This document shows positions 45,076 through 57,775 of a stretch of DNA of 64,000 nt, piece by piece; position 1 is the stretch's first letter; each line of letters opens with the position of its first letter. Both the position numbers and the translations under genes were made by a program. The stretch lies in contig CANNZV010003230.1 of NCBI GenBank assembly GCA_947561585.1, positions 1 to 64,000 on the forward strand. Reading direction: 5' to 3'. The notes under the pieces are model-generated. The model ran no database searches and was not told where the DNA came from. It saw only the letters and a program-made list of their open reading frames with translations. This stretch comes from Caprella mutica. Taxonomy: Eukaryota > Arthropoda > Malacostraca > Amphipoda > Caprellidae.

Positions 45076-45146
45076 GTCATCAGATTACGGGCTTGAATGG
45101 TACCTAGTGCCCACATTGGCCCCATTAACTGTGGTTGCTTGGGTAT

Positions 45147-45940
45147 TCTTCAGCTATTCCAAAATCCGGATAAGATTCTGGCAGTCTATTTTTGAGTGAG
45201 AGTGGAGAACTCATGTTAGATTTACATTTTGCCGATTATTATTAACACTAGATCTACCACTCATCTGAAACTACTTGAACTACCAAAATGACTGTTTGTT
45301 TTTATTTCGCTATTAGACGCGGTATATATGTAATAATTGGTGTTAATTGACATTTTTTATTAGATGGATTTAATTAGAAATATATAAGGTGTCATTATAT
45401 TCATTAAATAATTATTTATCAAACAGGTAACTCTAACTGCAACGCAACTACCCGATGAACTAAATTGAAAATAACTGCCTTTCATATTTTTCATTAATGA
45501 GATACCATTTTTTAATGATGTTCAGCAAGCACTGACTACCGCTGTTGCCCCATCCCACACGTCAATTATTTTCAATTTAAAAAATGAATGCTTGGTAATT
45601 CTTGAAAGAAAGTACTATTTCTCTGAAACTACAAAATATAATATTTCATTGATGTTCACTTCATCATATTTTAATCAAAATAAAAACCTCCACCAAAAAC
45701 AATTTGAGGGATACAATTTTTTTTAAATAACATAAAGTATATAAATTTATCTATTTATTGAATAATCCAAATTTATTATATAAAATATAATGAATCATAT
45801 TATGAAAGAATGAACCCACGGTAGAAAACGAGATAATAAATTCTGGCTGATAAAACTCTCATTCGTATTGGAATATGGACAGGAATTACGTTCCAGAAAA
45901 TTGACTTTCGTCTGAATGGTTCAGTAGATGGGAATTCTAG
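45147..45940. other. Spacer, no gene seen
   Basis: AT-rich sequence with no supportable gene or repeat. Confidence 0.4.
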
Positions 45941-45944
45941 GTTT

Positions 45945-46340
45945 TTATCTCAATGTGAAAAAAGGAAACGGTTTGCATCTCTGCGGATAAAGAACATGAA
46001 AAGCTTTGTATCTCAATGTGAAAAAAGAACATGAAAATGTTTGAACCTCAGTGAACAAAGAACATGAAAATGTTTATATCTCAATGTGAACAAAGAACAT
46101 GAAAATGTTTGTATCTCAATGTGAACAAAAGGAAAAGGTTTGTATCTCAATGTGAACAAAAAACATGAAAATGTTTATATCTCAATGTGAACAAAAGTAA
46201 AAGGTTTGTATGTCAGTGCGAGCAAAGAACATGAAAAGGTTTGTATATCAGTGAAAAAAGAACATGAAAATGTTTGTTTATCAATGTGAAAAAGGAGATG
46301 GAAAAGTTTGTATCTCACTCTGAACAAAGCAATTGGAAAG
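45945..46340 (+). repeat. ~35-bp minisatellite
   Basis: About ten degenerate copies of GAACATGAAAATGTTTGTA plus TCTCAATGTGAACAAA, with a shorter AAAGGAAAAGGTTTG variant alternating. Confidence 0.85.
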
Positions 46341-47265
46341 TTTTTTTAAAGGTTACTTAATTTCTCTATTACATTCATTCCAAGTGTTGCTTTATAATTT
46401 TTCTCTCAATCTATTAAATAAATGTAGTGTAACCTATTGTATTTCAATTTATTCACAATCACACATTGTTCAGTTTTAGAAATTTTTTTCTGGATTTTTT
46501 CACATTATTAAAAATTGAATATAAGAGTTATAAATTTATGCAACATTCAATTAATAATTTTCTACCTTATTTAGTTTACCACATGCATGGTCACTTGAGT
46601 AGAATGTGTCCTGCAATTCAACATTTAAATAAATCTAAATTGTCTATTAATTTGAAAAATATTGAAGGTTTTTAAACCAAACAAAATATTATCTCAATTT
46701 GGGAATATAATTTTGACACAAAATTTATCTCCTCGAGTGAGCACAAGTCCTCACACTGTACTCCATTCACACACACATAGAAAGGATAAGTGGAATCAAA
46801 TAAAATTTGTTTTGTTTTTACTTATATGAATGGTTTGAGTTCGCCCCTACCTACGTAGTGAAATGCAGGTACAATTTAAAATGAGTTAAATTGACGCTGG
46901 TTATAACAAAAGAGTCCTTTTGATTAACACATATACCTAAAAAAAAGTAGCACCAACTCTCATAATAAATCAATTTACAAACCAGATACATTGTTTTTTT
47001 TTTATTAAACACTCTGTAATAGTTGTTCCAACATAAGTTAGCATTCTCAAAAAAAGTAACTTTTAACTCCAATAGTAAGTTGATTCAACCCATAAAATGA
47101 AATGAATTAACTAATGTTTGATGACACACATCGTTTTAGTTGTTTTAACACACTAGAAAACATGAATAAAGTGCAACCACCTCACGTAATAAATTGATTA
47201 AAATCAAAGCATAAATTGAAGAGACCCATTGGATAATACTCATATGGGTAAACTTTTTTCTCTCT
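46341..47265. other. Spacer with one stray repeat unit
   Basis: No gene seen. CCTCACACTGTACTCCATTC near 46750 is a lone unit of the array at 47266-47530. Confidence 0.45.
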
Positions 47266-47530
47266 GTGCAGGCCATTCATTACAGTACTTACACTGTACT
47301 CCATTCACATGCTATACCATTACAGTCCTCACACTGTACTCCATTCACAGGCCATACCATTACAGTCTTCACATTGTACTCCATTCACAAGCCATACCAT
47401 TACAGTCCTCACAATGTACTCCATTCACAGGCCATACCATTACAGTCTTCACATTGTACTCCATTCACAAGCCATACCATAACAGTCCTCACACTGTACT
47501 CCATTCACAAGCAATACCATTACAGTTTCT
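47266..47530 (+). repeat. 40-bp minisatellite
   Basis: Six to seven copies of TACAGTCCTCACACTGTACT plus CCATTCACAGGCCATACCAT. Two overlapping open frames exist only because the unit lacks stops. Confidence 0.9.
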
Positions 47531-47714
47531 TCACCTGTTAGAGTACATTGAAGAGAAGTGATAAATTGTTATTACCTTGAAAGTAATTGATAGAATTGTG
47601 GACTCCAAACACTGAACTCCTTAATTGTTACAATGTGCATTCTATTACTATAGAGTTCGCAATATCATTAATATCCTCATAACTAGAAAGATTGAAATGA
47701 AATGTGACCATCTT

Positions 47715-48225
47715 CATCATATTATCATGTTCATCATGCTACCATGTTCATCATATTACCATGTTCATCATGCTACCATGTTCATCATGCTACCATGTTC
47801 ATCATGCTACCATGTTCATCATGCTACCATGTTCATCATGTTACCATGTACATCATGTTACCATGTTCATCATGTTACCATGTTCATCATGTTAACATGT
47901 TCATCATGTTTCCATGTTCATCATGCTACCATGTTCATCATGTTACCATGTTCATCATGTTACCATGTACATCATGTTACCATGTTCATCATGTTACCAT
48001 GTTCATCATGTTAACATGTTCATCATGTTAACATGTTCATCATGTTTCCATGTTCATCATGCTACCATGTTCATCATATTACCATGTTCATCATATTACC
48101 ATGTTCATCATGTTACCATGTTCATCATATTACCATGTTCATCATGTTACCATGTTCATCATATTACCATGTTCATCATATTACCATGTTCATCATGTTA
48201 CCATGTTCATCATGTTTCCATGTTT
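47715..48225 (+). repeat. 17-bp minisatellite, ~30 copies
   Basis: Head-to-tail ATGTTCATCATGTTACC with variants at two positions (GCTACC, ATTACC, TTTCC, TTAACATG). A higher-order pattern of variants repeats at about 47835-48030. The 17-bp period shifts frame each unit, so long frames appear in all three phases. None is a gene. Confidence 0.95.
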
Positions 48226-49993
48226 CAAAGATAACTGTACATACAAGACCAATTTATCGTACTGAAGAATTCCCAAGTTTCTCTTTTGTTAAACTTCAAA
48301 GTTTTTCCTCCTAACATTTTCTGATGACAAAATTAGACAATTATTGTGCGATGTTTTCTTGACAGTTTTATTTACTAAACACTTGACTTACATTCTAAGA
48401 AGAGAACTTTGTGTTTAAACATACGATTTGTTTTGAATAAAGACAATACAAAGCACTTATATTACATCAATCTGTAAAGATTATCTAAATAAAAGTAATG
48501 CTAAATTTTCGTTGAATAATTTTTAAAATTGTTTGTAACTTGATTTTGTATTGAAAAATTACTGGGAACTGTTGCTTAGTCGTTGTTATTGCTCGTTATT
48601 CCTAGCTGGGAACTGTTGAACATAACGACCAATAATATAGAGATGTTTATAAAATTGCATATGTGGCTTTACTGGCCCTCAAATATGGCACAATTTACGA
48701 AGTCACTTTGAGGTCTGTCCTTCCTCTAAAACATTTAAATAAGAACATAGGAATTATCAGGTTGGTGAATACTATTCAGTAAGTGATTTTTAATAAACTG
48801 TCATATACTTATTTTTTTCTTTATATCAGTGATATATTTTCATTATCATTTCTTTTTTGTATTGAATGTACAATTTTTTATATAATCGTTGATGTATTAC
48901 TAGAATTTTTGTATATTTTTTATGTATGTGTCTATGTATAAAGGTTTTGTAATGATATTTATATTAATAAATTTATTATTATCCAAAAATTTCCTGACTC
49001 TTGTGTTTGCAGGAATTTATATAAGGCCTTGTTTTTTTTTCTATCATCATATATAGTACTGAAAATGATACCCGCTATAGGCGTTATGTTTATAAAAATA
49101 ACTTTACTATTGAATTTTTACCGTAATTATGGTAAACAGTGAAAATCAATTTATCTACGCATCTTCTGGAATACTTTTTTGCATTTTAATTTCACCTACA
49201 ACCTTAATTGAGAAGCAAGTAAGCCAATAATATTGAACATGAAAAAAAACTTGTGACTTGTGTATGAAATCAACTGAGACAACATTGCTGCTGAGAGTAC
49301 TTGTTAGAATATTTGCTTTTTCTCTTAAGTAGAAAATTTATACGATATTTCTGGTTCGTTAACTTGTTAATGTAAGTAATTGAATTAAATCTTCTGTTTA
49401 ATTGTCTTTGACTGTATGGTCTTCATTAGGATTAAATAAAACACGATAGGATCTTGAGCTCTGATCAAGTAATTTGAATGAATACAGAATATTGGCAATA
49501 ATTAGGATTCTCAAGTTGCTGTTCTGGACACAATTAATAAAAGTGTTAGTTGAGTTATTTTGTCGCTTTATCACTTTGTAAGTCACTTTGATTAACATGA
49601 AGAATGTGAAGATTGATTAAATGACGGTACAATGAACATATAATAAGACTCGAGTACCTAGATCTTTTGTGTTTAAAAAGTGAAAGGGAAGTCTTTCTAT
49701 CATAGGGTAGAAATCCCTTGAAAATATTAACCTTGTAAGAAATTGAAAAGTGTGTCAGTCTTCGAATAAATCTTAGATATTATTGTATTTTTTCATTAGC
49801 CAATTTCAGATTCGTTCATTACTTATATTATTCTGTTAGCAAATAAGGCATTTAATTAGGCGTACTGAATTATGGATTGATAATTACTGCACGTCTTATC
49901 CAAAGTATTGAACCTTTCACTAGAGTTTAGTACAGCTTCTAACCTTATATGATTTAATAATACTTAACTTTATTCTGTCATTTAATTTAGAAT
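48226..49993. other. Spacer, no gene seen
   Basis: AT-rich. GCTGGGAACTGTTG occurs twice near 48563 and 48606. No supportable gene. Confidence 0.4.
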
Positions 49994-49997
49994 AATT

Positions 49998-50380
49998 TGT
50001 AGCGGACTCTGGCCGTTCTACGAAATAGGCCAGTTAACCCTTCAATCAATATTTCTTTATATTACTTTTATATTTATTAGAATACGTTTTATTGTATTTT
50101 CATTATTTGATTATGTACTAAAAGTGTATTATCCAATGAAATAATTATATATATTTCTATCCAAAAATTACATTTTCTTTGTAACACAATATTTTGCTTT
50201 TGTAACTCTTAGCTTAGTGATAATTTTATAGTTTCTATGAGTTTATGTAATAAATAATCTGGTATATCTTATGGTTTTCATTCTCCTTGATATGTTGCTA
50301 TAAGAGATAATTGTGAGACTGTTACCACAGTCTGGGATCACACCTTGCCTTAACAGATTAACTACGGCGTTACAGTTTGG
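49998..50380 (+). repeat. T3 5' LTR, head portion
   Basis: It aligns with the 3' LTR from TGTAGCGG through CACACCTTG and ends in CAGTTTGG, the 6 bp (GTTTGG) duplicated by element F. Confidence 0.8.
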
Positions 50381-50585
50381 GTAAGGCCATCTATAACTGA
50401 TCAGGCCGGACCATTCTGGCGTTTATAGTTTGAACAGCTGATTACCGAAATCATAAGAAAGCGCTACGCCACCAATTATATAGGAATAAATAGAAAAAAC
50501 TGGTTGCTTTTTCTTTTAATTGACTTATTTCTATAGTTACGAGTGGAATTTTGAATTACAATTTGTACAGTGTATTATCTAGAAG
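50381..50585 (+). repeat. Element F left TIR
   Basis: Inverted copy of ~59825-60023, ~75-80 percent alike by eye. Confidence 0.75.
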
Positions 50586-50704
50586 CTCTGCTATCGAATG
50601 GAATATTTCTTTTCGATAAATAATAATTTATATAAAGGAGTAAATTTCCAATGCAATGTAGTGTACCTAGAATTAATGAATATTGAAAGGGTTTAAATGC
50701 ACAT

Positions 50705-51150
50705 TCTCCCAGATAACATTGAGATATTCCCGGAATATTCCCTCGATATCTATATATATATCCGCTAATTAGTGAAAATTAGTTGATCCCCTAACGATAT
50801 CGAGGGAATATTCCAGGAATAAATAAAAATTAGTTGTTCCCCTAATGATATCTAGGGAATATTCCAGTAATTATTGAAAACTAGTTGATCCCTTCCGATA
50901 TCGAGGGAATATTCCAGAAATTAGTGAAAATTAGTTGATTACCTAACGATATCGAGGGCACATTCCAAGAATTACTGAAAATTAGTTGATCTCCTAACGA
51001 TATCGGGGGAATGTTCAAGGAATTAGTGAAAATTTGTTGATCCCCTAAGGATATCGAGGGAATATTCCTGGAATTTCTAAAAATTAGTTGATTCTCTAAC
51101 TATATCGAGGGAATATTCCAGGAATTAGTGAAAAATAGTTGATCCCCTTA
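50705..51150 (+). repeat. 51-bp minisatellite with GGAATATTCC
   Basis: Seven to eight copies of GATATCGAGGGAATATTCCA plus GAATTAGTGAAAATTAGTTG and a short linker. It starts with an inverted half-unit (GAATATTCCCTCGATATC), and upstream CCCAGATAACATTGAG looks like a CCC-type terminus. It may be a truncated relative of element B. Confidence 0.85.
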
Positions 51151-51284
51151 AAATTATAAAAGAAACTATTGTAAAAGAAAAAAAAGAAATAATCTATGAA
51201 ATATGAAACTATATTTATCGATGATAACTTTAAGATGCACTTGAGTTATCATATTGGATAAAGTTCATGAAAAATCCTAATTCT

Positions 51285-51480
51285 ACTATGTCCAGGATCG
51301 TGCACGGGCATTTCGTCCACGGACAATTCGTCCACGGACATTTCGTCCACGGACATTTCGTCCAACGGACATTTCGTCCACGAAATGCTATATTTTGTGT
51401 TATATTTATAATGTGTATAAATTTTATATTGAGCATTATTTATATATATTTTGCAATATGAAAGTAGAAAACACCCTTTT
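51285..51480 (+). repeat. Repeat family M, copy 2
   Basis: Five tandem TTCGTCCACGGACA units are followed by AAATGCTATATTTTGTGTTA and AT-rich sequence ending near AAGTAGAAAACACCC. It matches the inverted copy near 30.8-31.0 kb. Confidence 0.75.
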
Positions 51481-52298
51481 TTATGACAATCAGAAATTTA
51501 TGGTATTTGCCTTAATTCTTATTGCAATCTTCTTGCTGGCCGGCAACAGTGAAATAATAAAACTGAATACTTTATTTAATGATATGCAGGCAGGAATCGC
51601 TTTTATTTCACATTGGTTTAATAAAATCTGTAATAATAACGAGGCATGTCTCGAAGTTATTAGAGTATATGAACATTGAAAATAACATATTAACAATAAT
51701 TACAATGAATACCAATATTATTACTCAGATTAGGTTATTAGAAGCAATATTGGTACAGAAATTAGTTTTTTATGACACATTATTTTTAACAGTGATTATA
51801 TAAAATAGATACATGATACATGTACAGTCGAAGAAAAGTGTATCTGTACCTAATGATTTTATGACAATTTCCTTTTTTTTTCATTTCCAAAATTAACAAT
51901 ACTAATTGTAAATTTGTAATGCTTGTAGATATTTTAAATTTGGTCTGTGTATTCGACGACAAATATGTAAGATTTGAAAATATTAGAAAATTAAGAAACT
52001 GTGATGTAAGATATATAGTATGTATAAACATCATGCGGAGACTCTTTTCTCTGATAGTACATAATATACCACTAACAATGTGATTGATAATGAATTATGT
52101 TATAAAAGAATTAGGTAGATATTGGTACTTTTTAGTGTTGCCTTTATTTATTTAAACGTAAAAACGTCCATGCTATCAGACTGTTCCATATTTTCGAACT
52201 CATAATAAAACCATATATATCATTCTTATTTACCTCTATTGTAATTATTTCATTCTCATTCTTACCTTTCCGAACATTTAGTCTTGTTAGTACACTGT
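51481..52298. other. Interior of F, no gene seen
   Basis: Several short frames with hydrophobic runs occur, but none has motif support. Confidence 0.4.
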
Positions 52299-54092
52299 TA
52301 CCCGGGCAAGAAGGTTTTATGCCTGGGATATTCCCTTAATATCTACAATATTCCCTCCTAGTCTGCACTCACAGTTTGATGAAGAAGGGATATTCCTGTA
52401 ATAATAATATTGGACAGTATTCAAATTCTTATACGAGGGAATATTCCAGGAATATTGGAGAGTTACATTATTCGGTCAGATATCATCCTAGGATATTCAG
52501 GGAATATCATATTTCTATAGCATTCCATGCGAAACAGATTGGAATATTCTTGGAATACATATTTTTGATAGTATTCCATCCTGAATATCCCATAAATATC
52601 CCAAGAATTATCAAGCTAGTTACGTATAATAGTATTCCCCCCCAAAAAAACGAAGGAATATCCCTAGAACATTTGGGATCTACAGTATTCTTAGTGAAAC
52701 AATGACGGAATGTAATAGGAATCGAATGAAAAAATTTACTTCCTAAGAAATACTTTTGAACATCCCTGGAACTATTTCAATATTTTTGATAAGGAATATA
52801 TCCCATTGGGTAATATGAAGGAATGTTCCTGGAAGATGGGAAATTTAAAGTATGTATTTCAAACAACAAATGAATTTCAATGGAATCGAACGATGAATTT
52901 TTCTATTTCCTTAGAATTTGGTTGTCTAATTTGAAAACTATAAGAAACATGGGTTTGTGTTTGTTATAACTGTTATAATTTGGATTTCATATGTTCCCTT
53001 CTAATTTTTATCATCTATATAATTTTTAACGCTACTTGTAGTTTTAGAGGGTAGCGCAATAGTTTAAGCTCTTCAACTATATCTATGAGGTGTTAGATTT
53101 CCGTGTTAGGTATGTGCTTCCATTTTCATCTTCCGTTATTACAAAACTCTTTCACAGAGCTTTTCTGCATCCATGAGCATTGTCACTGACTTCTGATAAG
53201 ACTTCTTCTAAAATTCACTTTCCTTTCTGGTTGCTTCTTCCAGTCTCTTGTATTTCAAAACGTCATCGATTTGGCATTTTGTTCTTAATCAGATACTAAA
53301 CCACCTATTGAATTAAAAATATCGATTTAAATGAATAGAGTTTCGGATGAGCAAATTAAACGCTGGCTTCCTATTAGAAATTAGTAGTTCCTACAAAAAT
53401 TACTTATTTCGTTTTTATTAAATCCGAAACTAGTAAAAGTTGCGAATCAGGTACCCAGAATGATTTTTATCCAATTTAGTTTTCGCCTTGCAGCAGTGCA
53501 GTTCAGACGTTATAGACGGGCTATAAGAGACAGTAGTTAAGTTAGTGTCAATTCAAGAAAAAAAGAGGTTAGTATTGTGATTGCAAATGTTTAACGAATG
53601 TACACCATTGTTTATATTTTATCAACAGCAGTTACCACTCAACTATTTTATATTTTAGTTTAAAGTTAAGTATTGATATGTGGTGATAACGGAATAAGAG
53701 TAGGGTCAGGTAGCTAAATTGCGGTACACTAACTAAGTGCGGCCTCTAAACAACATACACATCATAGCTTCAAAACACACGTTAAAAACTTAGATTAACA
53801 AATTATAGCATGCACTGCGCTTCTTTTGATAGCTATGCAACATTTTAATGTAATTTCGGTTCAGAATGTTTTTAGACTCTCTTGAGAGGGCTGCAATTAA
53901 AAATCAAAGTGCCGTAATTTACCTGCGTGACCCTACTTACCCTAGCTATACTTACCGTACTATTTTAGTTTGTAGGCCTATAACTATTAAATGTATACTT
54001 AGTTTATACTTTGATTGTAAATTGATTCACTATGTTAATTTATATTATGAAATGTTTATTAATATTTAGCTATAACCTAGGTTAAACAATAC

Positions 54093-54689
54093 GGGGAACG
54101 GTCAAGAGCCCCCCCCCCGGTCAAGAGCCCCCCCGGTCAAGAGCCCCCCCGGTCAAGAGCCCCCCTGGTCACGAGCCCCCCCTCCATGTTTTTCGAATCC
54201 TTATTTACCTAGTTAAACAAATGAAGAACTACTTAGATAGAAATAACTGAGAGTTGCTAATGTAGTTTGTTGTATCCGCTAGGTTGTTGTACTGCACACT
54301 TCATGATTGTTTAACGACCTGGCAGGGGGGTTCAGGGGGCGGCACGCCCCCCGATATACATATATTTTATGTCTAATCAGTAATGAACTACAAAAGTGTC
54401 AATAAGGAATAAATAATATAGGTAAATAAGGATTTAAAAACAGGGGGGCTCGTGACCGGGGGGGGGGGCTCTTGACCGGGGGGGGGGCTCATGACATAGG
54501 GGGGCTCATGACATAGGGGGGCTCATGACCAGGGGGTGGCTCATGACCAGGGGGGGCTCTTGAACGGGGGGGGGGGGGGCTCTTGACCGGGGGGTCTCAT
54601 GACCTAGGGGGCTCATGACCGGGGGGGCTCTTGACCGGGGGGCTTATGACCGGGGGGCTCTTGACCGGGGGGGCTTATGACCTACACCC
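54093..54689. mobile_element. FB1: foldback-like element of G/C-run tandem repeats
   Basis: It is 597 bp, flanked by the perfect 9-bp duplication AAACAATAC (54084-54092 and 54690-54698). B3 holds the empty site as AAATAATAC. The left arm (54093-54185) is five copies of GGTCAAGAGCCCCCC. The right arm (~54442-54689) is about fourteen inverted copies, GGGGGGCTCTTGACC with variants CTCATGACC and CTTATGACC. Between them ~255 bp also partly folds, with AATCCTTATTTACCT opposite AGGTAAATAAGGATT. Long arms built of short tandem units plus 9-bp duplications are the hallmark of Drosophila Foldback elements. Membership in that family is inference. Confidence 0.85.
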
Positions 54690-55600
54690 AAACAATACAT
54701 ATTCTCTAGCCTCTATAAGTGAAATATAAAATTTCATTAAATTATTTCTTCAGTGACCTGTACTTTTACTGACTAGAGTTTAATAGTAAAATTTTAAAAG
54801 TACCAATAATGATTTTCAGTGTTAATAATATTCATAGTAGCTTTTCTTCGTTCATGAGCCCATTCTTGTTTTACTTATATTTGATTTTTTTACTCTTTTG
54901 ACCCATATTGTTTCTCAAAAACTTTTTTCCTATCTAAATCTGTATTCCCTTTAAGATCTACTTTTTCATCTTTTAAAATTGAAAGAATAATTTCACTTAA
55001 GTTTTTATTTCATTTATGGATTAACTAATTGAATACAAGTTATTGATAATTGATGACTAATTATTTTATTTCTCCGTAGGTACTACTATCACAGTTTCTG
55101 GCAATATGGTTGGCCAAGAAGTTACAAATCTAGAGACATGTCCTCTTCATTTCATTGTGTGTACTATATAGTATGAAGCGCGTGCTCTAAAACTATAGCT
55201 GCACTGACACCACTATATTCACTTCATAAGTTCATAGTAGAGAATATGAAGGAATTTAAGATTAATGACAAAATTAATTGCTCGATTGAATATATTTGCT
55301 CCACGTTAAGTAAAGAATCAAATACAAAAGACTTTGTACTATATAGTTGTCACACAGGAAAGTGGCACATAGTAAGCTACGGTACCACCAATCGATTGTA
55401 GTAGTCAATAATTTTGCAAAAAGAGACGATAGCACTGTTGAGTGTTGCCTGCATTAACAGATGGAAGAGGAAAATGAGAAGGTGATAGTAACCTGTGAGC
55501 CTTTCTTAATAAAAATTGAAAACTTTGCAAGTGAAAAGTACAACCATGGCGCTATAGAATATGTGAGAAATATCGAGTGAAAATTACTGACAGCTAAATA

Positions 55601-56884
55601 CAGGGTGGGGCGTAAGTTTGGAAGCAAATGAAAGTGCATATTATAATCCAACAAAAAATTTATTTAATAATTTACAGTTATGTATTATTACATAAGGGTT
55701 TTAAGAATTCAAAAATCATAAATTTATTCAAAATGTCCCCCTTGTTTTTAATAACAGCCTCAAATCTCCTCCGAACTCCTCCTACTGCGGCACGCAACTG
55801 TTCTTGTGAAATTTCCTTCCAAGATCTCTGGAGCGAACGCTTTAAATACTCCACACTGCGATGGAATTTACCACAGGCCTTTGATTCAAGAATGGACCAT
55901 ACCGAAAAGTCCATAGGATTAACATCTGGGGAGCAGGGAGGCCACATTTCTTTGGACCAAAACCGTGGAAGATGGTCATGGCACCAGTTTTGAGTGACAT
56001 TTGCAGTATGTGAAGTTGCGCCGTCTTGCTGAAATGTCCATAGAGTGTCATTACCGAAGTGATCCTTAGCTGTCGTCAAAATATTCTCAATATAACATTT
56101 AGCATTGATTTTGGCGCCTTGTTCCACAAAAATTAAAAGAGATCTCCAAGTTTCTGAAACGGCGGCCCAGACCATTACTGAAGCAGGTTTCATGGTTCTG
56201 TGGACAGTTTTTTGGTTGTATGGGATGTCTTTTGCACTTTTACCAATTATTCTGTCATTCCTCCGGTTGTGAGCCATTTCCACTGTAAGAATTTTTTCGT
56301 CAGACTAAACAATTTCACCAGCCGTGCCAGACTTCAATTCTCTCAGAAGTGCTTTGCTTCTCTCCAATCTCTTTTTCTTTACAGCTTCTGACAGAGTCTG
56401 TCTCTTTTGGAGGGTGAAAGAGGACATCTCTAGGTCTTCTTTGACAACTCTTCTCATTGTTCTTGGACTCACATTAGCTGTTTTGACTAACAATCGTATT
56501 GACCTTTTCGGGTTCCTCCTGATCTTCTCTCGGGTACATTTTATCAGTTGTTTGGTGCGTTGTGAGCGTGGTCTACCACTTCTTGGACGATCAGTCAAGT
56601 CTCCTCTCTCATTAAAACGCCTCACACACTTCCAAACAGTCGATCTCGCTATTGAGAGAGTCTTTGAAATGACGGAATCTGACTTCCCGGCACGGTGTAG
56701 AGCAATAATGGCTTCTCTTTTGTCTGACATTTTTGAATTGACTAAATTTTTGTAAAAAATAACACTGCCACGTCATAATGTAGTGTCTCTACTATAGTTC
56801 AAACCCTATCACATACTTAGGAACTTATTTTTAAGAATTATAGTAATGTTTGAAAAATTGCTTCCAAACTTACGCCCCACCCTG
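55601..56884 (-). mobile_element. Mariner-type (DD37D) transposon, near intact
   Basis: It is 1284 bp with perfect 27-bp terminal inverted repeats (start CAGGGTGGGGCGTAAGTT) flanked by TA. B3 shows the empty TA site in the sequence GTTAAATAGATTGAGCC. It carries one transposase frame on the minus strand, broken only by one stop. Confidence 0.95.
55678..56730 (-). pseudogene. DD37D mariner-family transposase with one in-frame stop
   Basis: The reading frame spans 350 codons, the normal length for this family. A single TAG at 56305-56307 falls at codon 142, right before the first catalytic Asp. It splits the frame into a DNA-binding half and a catalytic half in the same phase. The N-terminal half has a paired helix-turn-helix (KTLSIARSTVWKCVRRF), a GRPRS hook and a second helix-turn-helix ending near RRVVKEDL. 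Catalytic residues are D144 (SDEKI), D236 (QQDGATSH) and D274 (NPMDFSVW), with 37 residues between the last two. This places it in the DD37D (maT-like) group of Tc1/mariner. The enzyme would cut and paste the element at TA. No frameshift is seen. Unless the stop is suppressed, this copy is inactive. Confidence 0.92.
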
Positions 56885-57239
56885 TAGATTGAGCCTTCAT
56901 AACATGTAAAAAAGTTGCACAGGAATTAATTTATGTTTAATTAATTTAAGCCCTTACTATATCATGTGCTATTTTATATTTTAATAAAATGATTGACGTA
57001 TGTTTAGTGTCTTTCATTCCATACCAGTATAAAGGGGCCTAGATAATACCTAGATTTAAATAATGTGTCCTGTAATCAAAGTTTTAATATTCGTAGATTT
57101 TTTATACGAAGTTATTTGTTCACGGTACACTTCTTGGTGTGTAGCCATGTGACAATTGAGTTATGCACTCAAGTAATTAGTGTTACACGGCCACTTGTAG
57201 TCTCAGTTATTTAATTTACTTTATTCCCTCCATTTGAAT

Positions 57240-57775
57240 TACTTATTCCATTGATATTCCTTCATCGTGGCCTCTTCTTCTGGATGTTTTATTCCATTGT
57301 TCTTCCTTCAATATTCCTTCTTCCTTTGGATGACCTATTCCATAGGTATTTCTTCAATATTCCCTCTTCCTTTAGTTGTCTTATTCCATAGGTAATTCCT
57401 TCAATATTCCCTCTTAATTTGGATGTCTCATTCCATAGGTATTCCTTCAATGTTCCCTCTTGCTTTAGATGTCTCATTCCATAGGTATTCCTTCAATATT
57501 CCCTCTTACTTTGGATGTCTCATTCCATAGGTATTCCTTCAATATTCCCTTATCCTTTGGATGTGTTATTCCATAGGTATTCCTTCAATATTCCCTCTTA
57601 ATTTGGATATCTCATTTCATAGGTATTCCTTCAACATTCCCTCTTCCTTTAGATGTCTCATTCCATAGGTATTCCTTCAATATTCCCTCTTACTTTGGAT
57701 GTCTCATTCCATAGGTATTCCTTCAATATTCCCTATTACTTTGGATATCTCATTCCATTGGCATTCCTTCATTAT
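57240..57775 (+). repeat. 46-bp tandem array in B2
   Basis: Eleven or so copies of TTCCATAGGTATTCCTTCAA plus TATTCCCTCTTACTTTGGAT, as in B1. Confidence 0.8.

Larger units (their letters stand above)
31335..45143. mobile_element. Element C: TIR element split by T2
   Basis: Both ends begin CCCAAGCAACCA as inverted copies, followed by imperfect inverted GGCACTAGATGG/GGCACTAGGTAC blocks. TAT flanks each side (31332-31334 and 45144-45146). Removing T2 and its duplication leaves ~2.5 kb. Subterminal DNA is rich in near-palindromes such as CCAATATGG and CCACATGG. No transposase frame is seen. The terminus resembles those of A and B. Confidence 0.7.

Noticed and set aside
44678..45125. Overlapping 60-80-codon frames in the right arm of element C
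   Set aside because: They fall in the 195-bp duplicated subterminal block, are present on both strands and show no domain.
47715..48225. CRISPR-like array
   Set aside because: Units are contiguous 17-mers without unique spacers, in eukaryotic repeat DNA.
47229..48314. Several 60-130-codon frames in all three phases
   Set aside because: They arise from stop-free 40-bp and 17-bp minisatellites. Frames in every phase with the same motif are a repeat artefact.
49998..50374. Solo LTR
   Set aside because: No duplication flanks this piece. The missing LTR tail is found at 60024-60089 beyond element F, and the AATT duplications flank 49998-61832 instead.
56324..56755. 143-codon plus-strand frame
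   Set aside because: Antisense shadow of the mariner transposase.
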